Shown here piece after piece: positions 6,622 through 13,726 of a stretch of 19,846 nucleotides of DNA. Below the pieces are notes generated by a model. The model made no database searches, was not told where the DNA came from, and saw only the letters and a list, made by a program, of their open reading frames with translations. The stretch covers positions 1 to 19,846 of the forward strand of contig JAFTQI010000001.1 of NCBI GenBank assembly GCA_017462825.1, given 5' to 3'. Made by a program: the position numbers and the translations under genes. The DNA is from Clostridia bacterium (GTDB lineage Bacteria > Bacillota_A > Clostridia > Christensenellales > Borkfalkiaceae). The number at the start of each line of letters is the position of its first letter. Within the stretch, counting starts at the first letter, position 1.

Positions 6622-7467
6622 ATGACGATTTCGATACAAAAAGCAAGCTTGTGGAAAAGAATTTCCGCTTGGATTTTCGATATGATTTTGACGATTACCA
6701 TTGCCATCGGCGCGGCTTTCGTCATTTCAAAGATTGTCCACTACGACGATTATAACGCGAAAATGGAAGCGAAATACGAGCAATACGAAAAAGACTACGG
6801 TATTGATATCGATATTTCCGAAGAAGAATACGAGAAGTTGCCCGAAGAGGAAAAAGCTATTTACGAGGAAGCGGACGAGGCGTTTCGCGAAGACCCCGAA
6901 GTGCTGGAACTTCAAAGTAAACTTTTCACCCTGTCCATGCTTATTTTGAGTCTTGGCGCGTTCTCCGCGTATTTCATTTGGCATTTTATTCTCCCGCTGC
7001 TGTTCAAAAATGGACAAACCCTAGGCAAGAAATGTTTTTCCATTGCCGTTATGCGGACAAGTTCCGTTAAGATAACCAGTCCTATCCTATTCGTGCGCTC
7101 TATGCTCGGTATGTACGCCATAGAAACAATGGTACCGCTGTTGATGCTTTTGATGCTCTTCTTTGGTATCCTCGGATCAATCGCCCTGATCGTAATCGGG
7201 CTCATTCTTCTTTTGCAAATTGTCGTTATGACCATGTCGAGAACGAATTCGACCATGCACGATCTTCTTTCCGACACCGTCGTTATTGACATAAGCACGC
7301 AAAAAATATTCGAAAACGAAGACGCGTTAATTGCTTATAAAGAGATGCGCTCCGCTATGGAATCCGCGCAAGCAAACGGCGACGAGTACACGCCTATTAA
7401 CCTTTTTGACAACGCGACTTATCGCACAAACGAAGAAATTAATCAAGATTCCGAATCGGAAAATTGA
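6622..7467 (+). CDS. RDD-family membrane protein with long charged extracytoplasmic loop
   Basis: The RDD signature is visible: LWKRISAWIFD (Arg13, Asp20) before and in TM1, then GQTLGKK before the later helices, and the MHDLLSDTVVID ending of the family core. TM segments lie at about residues 18-38, 102-127, 163-182 and 184-205. Family members are membrane proteins of mostly unknown function, and some have been linked to ion transport. Unusual here is the 60-residue insertion between TM1 and TM2 (about residues 40-100), which is rich in Glu, Asp, Lys and Tyr and predicted helical or coiled-coil. The C-terminal 55 residues are polar and acidic. GAAGGGA lies 7-8 nt before the ATG. The ABC ATPase gene starts 40 nt downstream, so it is likely the first gene of the transporter operon and may be a partner or assembly factor. 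That last point is inference. Confidence 0.85.
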   Translation: MTISIQKASLWKRISAWIFDMILTITIAIGAAFVISKIVHYDDYNAKMEAKYEQYEKDYGIDIDISEEEYEKLPEEEKAIYEEADEAFREDPEVLELQSKLFTLSMLILSLGAFSAYFIWHFILPLLFKNGQTLGKKCFSIAVMRTSSVKITSPILFVRSMLGMYAIETMVPLLMLLMLFFGILGSIALIVIGLILLLQIVVMTMSRTNSTMHDLLSDTVVIDISTQKIFENEDALIAYKEMRSAMESAQANGDEYTPINLFDNATYRTNEEINQDSESEN

Positions 7468-7507
7468 TGAGAAATAGAGAAATAATAAACGCTTTCAGGG
7501 AGGTTTT

Positions 7508-8695
7508 ATGAAAGTAGAATTACAAAATTTAACCAAGATCTTCCCCAGTCGCAACAAAAAGTCTGGTGAAGAAGTTGTCGCGGTAAACAATTTTACGTTT
7601 ACCATCCCCGACGGTAAGCTTGTAGGCTTGCTGGGCCCTTCTGGTTGCGGTAAGAGTACCACGCTTTACATGATTAGCGGTTTGCAAAAGCCCTCCGGCG
7701 GCCGTATTTTCTTCGGCGACGAAGACGTGACGGATCTTTCCCCTGAAAATAGAGGGATTGGTTTGGTTTTTCAAAACTATGCGCTTTATCCGCATATGAC
7801 CGTTCAGCAAAACATTTTGTTCCCCTTGCAAAACTTGCGCGGTAAAGACAAAATGAGCAAGAGCGCGATGCTTGAAAGAGCTTTAAACGCGGCAAAACTT
7901 GTGCAAATCGACAACTTGATGGATAGAAAACCCAGCGAACTTTCGGGCGGTCAGCAACAACGCGTCGCGATTGCACGCGCACTCGTTAAAATGCCCCGCG
8001 TATTACTCCTTGACGAGCCCCTTTCGAACCTTGACGCACGTTTGCGTTTGCAAACCCGTGAAGAAATCAGAAGAATTCAAAAAGAAACGGGTATCACGAC
8101 CGTATTTGTAACGCACGACCAAGAAGAAGCGATGAGTATCTCCGATATTATCGTCGTTATGAAACTCGGCGTTGTACAACAGGTCGGCAAGCCGCAAGAT
8201 ATTTACGATTCGCCCGTAAATCTTTTCGTTGCGAAATTCCTTGGCACGCCCCCTATCAACGTATTCAAAGCTCGCGTAGAAAGCGGTAAACTTTACATAG
8301 GCGAAGACGCTGTGATGGATATCACGGGTGTAGAAGACAAAGACGTATTCGTCGCCATTCGTCCCGAAGGGTTTATTCCTTGTTCGGACGGTAAAATGAA
8401 ATGCGCCCTTTCCAACTTGGAAGTTATGGGCCGTGACGTAAGCATTGTATCCCGTCACGAAGCGTCCATAAATCCTATCGTTCGCTCGATTGTTGACGCA
8501 GATAATAAGATCGACTTGACGGCGCAAACGGTAAACTTCTCGTTGAAACCTCATAAAGTATTCCTTTTCGACGCGGAAACGGAAGAACGAATCTATTTCG
8601 GCGTAGAAGGCGTAGATCTTCCTACCCCTCCCGTAGCTGAAGAAACGGCAGTTGAAACACCCGTTGAAAAAATCATCGAAGCAGAGGTGGAATAA
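7508..8695 (+). CDS. CUT1-type ABC importer ATP-binding protein (MalK/UgpC/MsmX family)
   Basis: This cytoplasmic ATPase powers the importer encoded by the next three genes. All nucleotide-binding motifs are intact: Walker A GPSGCGKST (43-51), Q-loop Gln89 in VFQNYALYP, signature LSGGQ (145-149), Walker B LLLDEP with Asp169 and catalytic Glu170, D-loop SNLDA, and switch His203 in VTHD. A TOBE/MOP-type regulatory domain follows (about residues 240-370, FLGTPPINVF onward, with AIRPEGF), typical of carbohydrate or phosphodiester importers. The last 25 residues are an extra low-complexity acidic tail (Pro, Glu, Val, Thr). Having its own ATPase, rather than sharing an MsmX-like one, suggests a dedicated system. 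AGGGAGG precedes the ATG by 5-6 nt. The next gene begins 3 nt after its stop. Confidence 0.95.
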   Translation: MKVELQNLTKIFPSRNKKSGEEVVAVNNFTFTIPDGKLVGLLGPSGCGKSTTLYMISGLQKPSGGRIFFGDEDVTDLSPENRGIGLVFQNYALYPHMTVQQNILFPLQNLRGKDKMSKSAMLERALNAAKLVQIDNLMDRKPSELSGGQQQRVAIARALVKMPRVLLLDEPLSNLDARLRLQTREEIRRIQKETGITTVFVTHDQEEAMSISDIIVVMKLGVVQQVGKPQDIYDSPVNLFVAKFLGTPPINVFKARVESGKLYIGEDAVMDITGVEDKDVFVAIRPEGFIPCSDGKMKCALSNLEVMGRDVSIVSRHEASINPIVRSIVDADNKIDLTAQTVNFSLKPHKVFLFDAETEERIYFGVEGVDLPTPPVAEETAVETPVEKIIEAEVE

Positions 8696-8698
8696 ATT

Positions 8699-9772
8699 AT
8701 GGCTAATTTTTCCGCTACCATGAAAAAGGTTTTCGTAGACGGAATTTGGGGTACGTTTTGTAAAAAATGGGTCTGGGAGACGTTCTTCGTCGCTTGGATC
8801 TATCAAGCGTTTTACCGCACTTTCGTTTGCAAAAAACTTAAATTTGATAAATGGAAAGCATGGGTATATCTTTCCCCTGCAATTATCTTGCTATTGATAT
8901 TCACGGCTTGGCCGATTTTGAATACCCTGCGAATGGCATTCTCGGAAGGCTATACGACAGCGAAAGACTTACGTGGCGTGAAGTTTAGCATCGGTTTTGC
9001 AAACTTTGAAAAGGTTGTGGACTATCCCGCCTTCAAAACCGCATTGAAAAACACGATGTTGCTTTGCGTATTGACCGTTCCCCTTTCTACCTTCTTAGCT
9101 CTTTTGATTGCCGTTTGCTTGAACGCAATCAAGCCCTTGCAAAGACTTTTGCAAACCATCTTCTTCTTGCCTTACGTTACGAATACCATTGCAATCGGTA
9201 TGGTATTTGCAGCGATGTTCAACGTAGTCGGTAAAGTAGATGACCCTAACGCAATCGTTGGTATTGTGAACAACCTTCTAAAACTATTTGGTGTGAAACC
9301 GATTGACTGGGTAAACTCAACGTCGTCTTACGGAGCAAACCTTACGGTACTTGTTATTTATATTGTATGGAATGCTCTACCTTTCAAAATTCTTGTCCTT
9401 TTGGGCGGTTTGCAAAGCGTCAACAAACAATATTATGAAGCGGCGAAAATCGATGGCACGCCCCGTTGGCGCGTATTTACGAAAATCACCGTTCCCCTTC
9501 TTTCCCCGATGATCGCGTACGTTGTTATCACGGGCTTTATCGGCGGGTTTAAGGAATATTCGAGTATTGTTGGTATTTTCGGCGACAACATGGCACCTCC
9601 GGGAACGTCTATGCCCGGCAACAAACGTTTGTATACGATGGTCGGCTACATTTACGACAACATCGATAAAAACCAAGGGCGCGCGAGCGCGGCAGCGTTA
9701 ATCCTTTTTGCTATCATCTTTGCGGTGACGATGGTTAACCTCTACGTTAGCAAAAAGAAAACACACTATTAA
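8699..9772 (+). CDS. CUT1 ABC importer permease, MalF/UgpA type
   Basis: This 357-aa inner-membrane subunit forms half of the translocation pore. The first 60 residues are an aromatic- and Lys-rich cytoplasmic extension. The first hydrophobic helix, VYLSPAIILLLIFTAWPIL, is at about residues 57-76, as in UgpA/LacF-like proteins. Further helices lie at about 118-140, 152-175, 218-238, 272-292 and 330-350. The EAA loop that docks on the ATPase is YYEAAKIDGTPRWRVF (245-260) followed by ITVPLLSP. The start sits 3 nt after the ATPase stop, with AGGTGG inside the end of the preceding gene, so they are coupled. The next gene follows after 13 nt. The substrate cannot be read from the sequence. Confidence 0.94.
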   Translation: MANFSATMKKVFVDGIWGTFCKKWVWETFFVAWIYQAFYRTFVCKKLKFDKWKAWVYLSPAIILLLIFTAWPILNTLRMAFSEGYTTAKDLRGVKFSIGFANFEKVVDYPAFKTALKNTMLLCVLTVPLSTFLALLIAVCLNAIKPLQRLLQTIFFLPYVTNTIAIGMVFAAMFNVVGKVDDPNAIVGIVNNLLKLFGVKPIDWVNSTSSYGANLTVLVIYIVWNALPFKILVLLGGLQSVNKQYYEAAKIDGTPRWRVFTKITVPLLSPMIAYVVITGFIGGFKEYSSIVGIFGDNMAPPGTSMPGNKRLYTMVGYIYDNIDKNQGRASAAALILFAIIFAVTMVNLYVSKKKTHY

Positions 9773-9785
9773 GGAGGTACTGAAA

Positions 9786-10685
9786 ATGTCTGAAATGCAA
9801 AACACCGTCATGACGGAAAAAGATATTGCAAAAGTATCTTCTAAACAAAAAGTAACGAAAGTTTTCGTACAAATCGGTTTATATTTCTTCTTAGGGTGCA
9901 TGGCGTTCATCGTGCTTTTCCCTTTTTATTGGATGATTATTTCCTCCTTAAAGACGGTTGCCGAATACAACTGGCTTAAACCAAGTTTGTTCCCCCACAC
10001 TTTCACCGGTAAGGGCTACATAGAAGCATTTAAGGTAGCAAATCTTCTCCAATTGTTTGGCAATACACTATACGTTGGCGTTATTTCTACTATTCTTTCC
10101 TTGATCATTACCGTGCTTTCGGCATTCGCGTTTGCAAGACTCGAATTCAAAGGCAAAAACGTGCTTTTTGCCGTTCTTCTTGCAACAATGATGATTCCTG
10201 GGGAACTTTTCACCGTTACGAACTTCCAAACCATTATGAAATGGAACTGGCGTTATACGTATAAAGTTTTGATTATCCCTTTCCTTGTAAGCGTCTTCTA
10301 TATATATTTATTGAAGCAAAACTTTATGCAAATCCCCAACGAGCTTTATCTCGCGGCAAAGATCGACGGCACGACCGACCTTAAATATCTTTGGAAGGTT
10401 ATGATCCCCCTCGCGCTTCCTACGCTTATTTCTATTACCATTTTGAAAATGATGGGCTCATGGAACACGTATATGTGGCCTAACTTGGTTGCTAACGACG
10501 ATAAGCACATGCTTATTACCGTTGGTATCCGTCACGCGCAATTCGTTGACGAAGCAAGCAATCAAACGAACTACCCCGCCCAAATGGCTGCGGTAACGAT
10601 TGTTTCCATCCCCTTGTTCATGGTATTCATCTTCTTGAGAAAGTATATCATGAAGGGCGTTTCGAGAAGCGGTATCAAAGGTTAA
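9786..10685 (+). CDS. CUT1 ABC importer permease, MalG/UgpE type
   Basis: This is the second pore subunit (299 aa), with six hydrophobic helices beginning at about residue 35 (FLGCMAFIVLFPFYWMIIS). Its EAA loop is ELYLAAKIDGTTDLKYLWKV (186-205) followed by MIPLALP, and the C-terminal SRSGIKG ending is typical of UgpE/MalG proteins. A near-perfect AAGGAGGT overlaps the stop of the MalF-type gene and lies 7 nt before the ATG, so translation is strongly coupled and probably stoichiometric. The binding-protein gene begins 47 nt downstream across an AT-rich gap with no convincing terminator. Confidence 0.94.
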   Translation: MSEMQNTVMTEKDIAKVSSKQKVTKVFVQIGLYFFLGCMAFIVLFPFYWMIISSLKTVAEYNWLKPSLFPHTFTGKGYIEAFKVANLLQLFGNTLYVGVISTILSLIITVLSAFAFARLEFKGKNVLFAVLLATMMIPGELFTVTNFQTIMKWNWRYTYKVLIIPFLVSVFYIYLLKQNFMQIPNELYLAAKIDGTTDLKYLWKVMIPLALPTLISITILKMMGSWNTYMWPNLVANDDKHMLITVGIRHAQFVDEASNQTNYPAQMAAVTIVSIPLFMVFIFLRKYIMKGVSRSGIKG

Positions 10686-10732
10686 TAATTAAACTGTTAT
10701 TAAAAAATATAATATATAAAGGAAAAAGGTTT

Positions 10733-12238
10733 ATGAGACAAACTGGCAAACTTAAAAGATTCTTCTTGCACACGGTTTCTGCTTTATTGGCACTTTCGAC
10801 CGTCTTCTCCCTCGCAGCTTGCGGCGGCGCGTCTGACGACAGCGCCGACAAGGGCGGTAATACGAGCGTAGGCGGGAACGAAACCAGTGAAGGTGGCAGC
10901 GATAGCAGCGACATCACTTACGATGGCAGTAAACAAACCATTAAATTTTATCACTCCATGGGTCAAAGATTGGAACCTGGCTTCAACGCGGCGGTAAAGA
11001 GATTTAACGCGTTGTATCCTAATATTACGATTGATGCAGACAAGCAAGGCGGCTATGACGACGTATTGAAGAACATTTCTACGGAACTTATGGCAAACAC
11101 GCATCCCAGCTTGGCATATTGCTATCAAGACCACGTTGCATACTACAACAACTACGGCGCAGTGGCTACGCTCGATGACTTGATTGCAAACGATTCCGTA
11201 ATCACGAGAGCTGACGGTTCAAAAGAAATTCTCGGTCTCACCGATGAACAAATCTCCAAATTCATTCCCAGCTACTATGAAGAAGGTAGAGTGTTTGGCG
11301 ACGGCTTGATGTACACCCTTCCTTTGTACAAGTCTACCGAACTTTTCTATTATAACAAAGACTTCTTCACCCAGCACAACCTTACACCCCCTACGACGTG
11401 GGATGAATTGGAAGTGCTTTGTGCAAAAATTAAAGAAATTGACCCCTCCTGTATTCCCCTTGGTTATGACTCCGAAGCAAACTGGTTCATTACGATGTGT
11501 GAACAATTAGAGTCCCCTTACACGACGGCTATCGGCGAAGATCCTGAAGATTTCTTCCTTTTCAATAACGAAACTAACCACGAGTTCGTTGCTAAATTCG
11601 CTGAATGGTACAATAAGGGCTACATAACCACGCAAGACTTGTACGGCGGCTATACGTCTGGGCTTTTCACCGCGCAAACGGGTCAAAAATCCTATATGAC
11701 GATTGGTTCGTCGGCAGGTGCAACCAGCCAACGTCCTACGGCTCTTAACGGCGTATATCCTTTTGAAGTAGGCATCGCTCCTATCCCTCAAGTGAACCCT
11801 GAAAAACCGAAGGTTATTTCGCAAGGTCCTTCCCTTTGCATTTTCAACAATAAGAAGAACCCTCAAGAAACGATTGCGGCGTGGCTCTTTGCCAAATTCC
11901 TTGCAACCGACGTTGCCTATCAAGTAGATATCGCGCTCAACACCGGTTATGTTCCTGTAACGACGGCGGTTGAATCCAACCCTACGTATCAAGCGGAAAT
12001 TGAATACGCTGACGGCAAAGACAATATCGCACAGCTTGCTATTAAGACGTGTATGGCTCAATCCAACAACTATTTCGTATCTCCTGCATTCAACGGTTCC
12101 GCGGAAGCACGTAAACAAGTAGGCGTTCTTATGCAATACTGTTTCACGAACGGCGTAAAGAACGGCGTAGCGAATATGAGCACGATTAGAGCTACTTTCG
12201 ACGCGGCTATCGAAGAATGTATTTACTCGATCGAATAA
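10733..12238 (+). CDS. UgpB-like extracellular solute-binding lipoprotein of the ABC importer
   Basis: This is the substrate receptor of the importer, anchored by lipid to the outer face of the membrane. The signal peptide is Lys/Arg-rich, then hydrophobic, with the lipobox SLAAC and lipidated Cys30. A Gly/Ser/Asp/Glu stalk (31-60) precedes the binding domain. Family 1 (UgpB-like) features are TIKFYHSMGQ at the mature N terminus (compare WHSM in UgpB), RFNALYPNI, YYNKDFFTQHNLTPPTTWDEL around residues 205-225, and the MTIGSSAG segment near residue 323. Relatives bind glycerol-3-phosphate, glycerophosphodiesters or sugars, so the ligand is undetermined. Its position between the permeases and a surface nuclease makes a nucleic-acid breakdown product worth testing. 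The start has AAAAGG 3-4 nt and AAAGGA about 11 nt upstream, both acceptable. Confidence 0.93.
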   Translation: MRQTGKLKRFFLHTVSALLALSTVFSLAACGGASDDSADKGGNTSVGGNETSEGGSDSSDITYDGSKQTIKFYHSMGQRLEPGFNAAVKRFNALYPNITIDADKQGGYDDVLKNISTELMANTHPSLAYCYQDHVAYYNNYGAVATLDDLIANDSVITRADGSKEILGLTDEQISKFIPSYYEEGRVFGDGLMYTLPLYKSTELFYYNKDFFTQHNLTPPTTWDELEVLCAKIKEIDPSCIPLGYDSEANWFITMCEQLESPYTTAIGEDPEDFFLFNNETNHEFVAKFAEWYNKGYITTQDLYGGYTSGLFTAQTGQKSYMTIGSSAGATSQRPTALNGVYPFEVGIAPIPQVNPEKPKVISQGPSLCIFNNKKNPQETIAAWLFAKFLATDVAYQVDIALNTGYVPVTTAVESNPTYQAEIEYADGKDNIAQLAIKTCMAQSNNYFVSPAFNGSAEARKQVGVLMQYCFTNGVKNGVANMSTIRATFDAAIEECIYSIE

Positions 12239-12268
12239 TCTTCTTATACGAATTAAGGAAATAAAGGC

Positions 12269-13684
12269 ATGAAAAAGAAATTATTAACATTATTATTGCT
12301 CGGTTGTATCGCGTGCGGCTCTTTTGCCGCATGCGGAAAAAAGGAGTTCGGCGCGGATAACGGCACGTCGACGCCCCCTACTTCCGAGAACTCGCAAACG
12401 AGTGACGGCGAGACGAGCGAAAATCCGAAGCCTGAAATCGAAGAAATCGACTATGCTGGGCTCGTTGCGGAAAAGTTTGATTTAAATTCCACAGCAACGA
12501 AGAAATTGGAAGTTAGCGTCAAGCTTTTCATTGACGGCGACACTACCCACTTCAACGTACCTAAGGACGTTGTTTCAAACGGCGTTTTAAAGGCAAGATA
12601 TCTTGCAGTTGATACGCCCGAATCCACGGGTAAAGTGCAAGAATGGGGTAAAACGGCGGCAAACTTCACGAAGTCTAAGTTGCAATCCGCTACCTCTATC
12701 ATTCTTGAAACGGACGGTGCAGATTGGGAAATTGACTCTACGGGCGAACGCCGTTTGGTATGGGTATGGTATAAACCCGCTAGTTCTACCACCTACCGCA
12801 ATTTGAATATTGAAATTTTGCAAAACGGTCTTGCGCACGCGTCCAACTCCGCAGGCAACCGCTATGGTGAAGAATACTGTATGCCCGCAATCAACCAAGC
12901 GAAAGCTTTGGAATTGCACGTATATTCCGACGAGAAAGACCCTGGTTTCTATTACGGCGACGCAGTCAATCTTTCTTTGCGAGAATTAAGAATGAATATT
13001 GAAGATTACGATGGCATAATGGTTTCTTACGAAGGCGTTATTACCTATGGTTATAACAACGGCGTATACGTAGAAAGCTACGACGATGAAACGGAAATTT
13101 GGTACGGTATGTACGCGTACTTTGGTTTCCAAATGCCCGGTGCTGCACTTCGTATCTTGAAACCTGGTAATCACGTTCGTATCGTAGGTACCGTAAGTGA
13201 ATTCAGCGGTTCGTGGCAAGTTTCAGGTTTGGAATTCAGCTATGATCCAAATGTCGATGCTAGCTTGAAGTTGCTTGACAACGAATATCACGCACCTGCT
13301 AACGTTAAAACGACAGTCGAAAAATTTAATAGCAACGTGACGCTTGAACTTGAAGGTCAAGAGCCTACTGCTTATCCGTATGCACAGCTTGCTTTGCACA
13401 GCTCCATCGTAATGAACGATTTGGTCGTTACCAAGCTCTATACGACGAACAACGGCGGCGATAGCGACGGCGCAATCTCCATCACTTGCAAACAAGGCGA
13501 TAAAACAATTGTCGTTCGCACCAACGTCATGTACGATGCGGAGGGTAATTTGATCACGCAAGACGTTTTCCAAGGAAAAACGATTGACGTAAAAGGTATC
13601 ATCAACTACTTCCAGCTCAACGATGACGCGGAAGGTTCTTACCAAATCAACGTTTTCGGCATGGACTATATTACGATTCATTAA
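12269..13684 (+). CDS. Surface lipoprotein nuclease: staphylococcal-nuclease domain plus two OB-like domains
   Basis: A 471-aa secreted lipoprotein with signal peptide, lipobox SFAAC (Cys22) and a Ser/Thr/Glu/Pro stalk to about residue 65. Residues 75-230 are a thermonuclease (SNase) domain: IDGDTTHF (Asp89, Asp91), ARYLAVDTPES with Arg110, Asp115 and Glu118 matching Arg35, Asp40 and Glu43 of staphylococcal nuclease, GERRLVWVW with Arg161 or Arg162 at the place of Arg87, and NLEILQNGLA, AINQAKALELHVYSDE closing the fold. All catalytic and calcium ligands I can check are kept, so activity on DNA and/or RNA is likely. Residues about 248-332 (MVSYEGVITY...GNHVRIVGTVSEFSGSWQVSG) and 350-471 (FQGKTIDVKGIINYF) look like OB folds. 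A similar OB plus SNase combination exists in B. subtilis YhcR. It starts 30 nt after the binding-protein gene with AAGGAA/AAAGG upstream and is probably co-transcribed. Confidence 0.88.
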   Translation: MKKKLLTLLLLGCIACGSFAACGKKEFGADNGTSTPPTSENSQTSDGETSENPKPEIEEIDYAGLVAEKFDLNSTATKKLEVSVKLFIDGDTTHFNVPKDVVSNGVLKARYLAVDTPESTGKVQEWGKTAANFTKSKLQSATSIILETDGADWEIDSTGERRLVWVWYKPASSTTYRNLNIEILQNGLAHASNSAGNRYGEEYCMPAINQAKALELHVYSDEKDPGFYYGDAVNLSLRELRMNIEDYDGIMVSYEGVITYGYNNGVYVESYDDETEIWYGMYAYFGFQMPGAALRILKPGNHVRIVGTVSEFSGSWQVSGLEFSYDPNVDASLKLLDNEYHAPANVKTTVEKFNSNVTLELEGQEPTAYPYAQLALHSSIVMNDLVVTKLYTTNNGGDSDGAISITCKQGDKTIVVRTNVMYDAEGNLITQDVFQGKTIDVKGIINYFQLNDDAEGSYQINVFGMDYITIH

Positions 13685-13726
13685 GTTTTAAAAAAATAAT
13701 TATATTAAAATCATAAGGAGAAACTC

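Noticed and set aside
6310..6660. Chromosomal origin of replication
   Set aside because: It has divergent genes, AT-rich DNA and one perfect DnaA box, but no cluster of boxes and no dnaA, dnaN, gyrB or rpmH nearby.
8003..8806. A 267-codon open frame on the minus strand opposite the ABC ATPase
   Set aside because: It is antisense to intact Walker B, switch and TOBE regions and has an aromatic/Arg-rich composition with no family resemblance. It is a shadow frame.
10686..10732. Promoter or terminator between the second permease and the binding-protein gene
   Set aside because: TATAAT at 10708-10713 has no acceptable -35 hexamer at 16-18 bp, and the TAATAA/TTATTA inverted repeat is short and lacks a T-tract. 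The gap is simply very AT-rich, though a weak promoter cannot be excluded.
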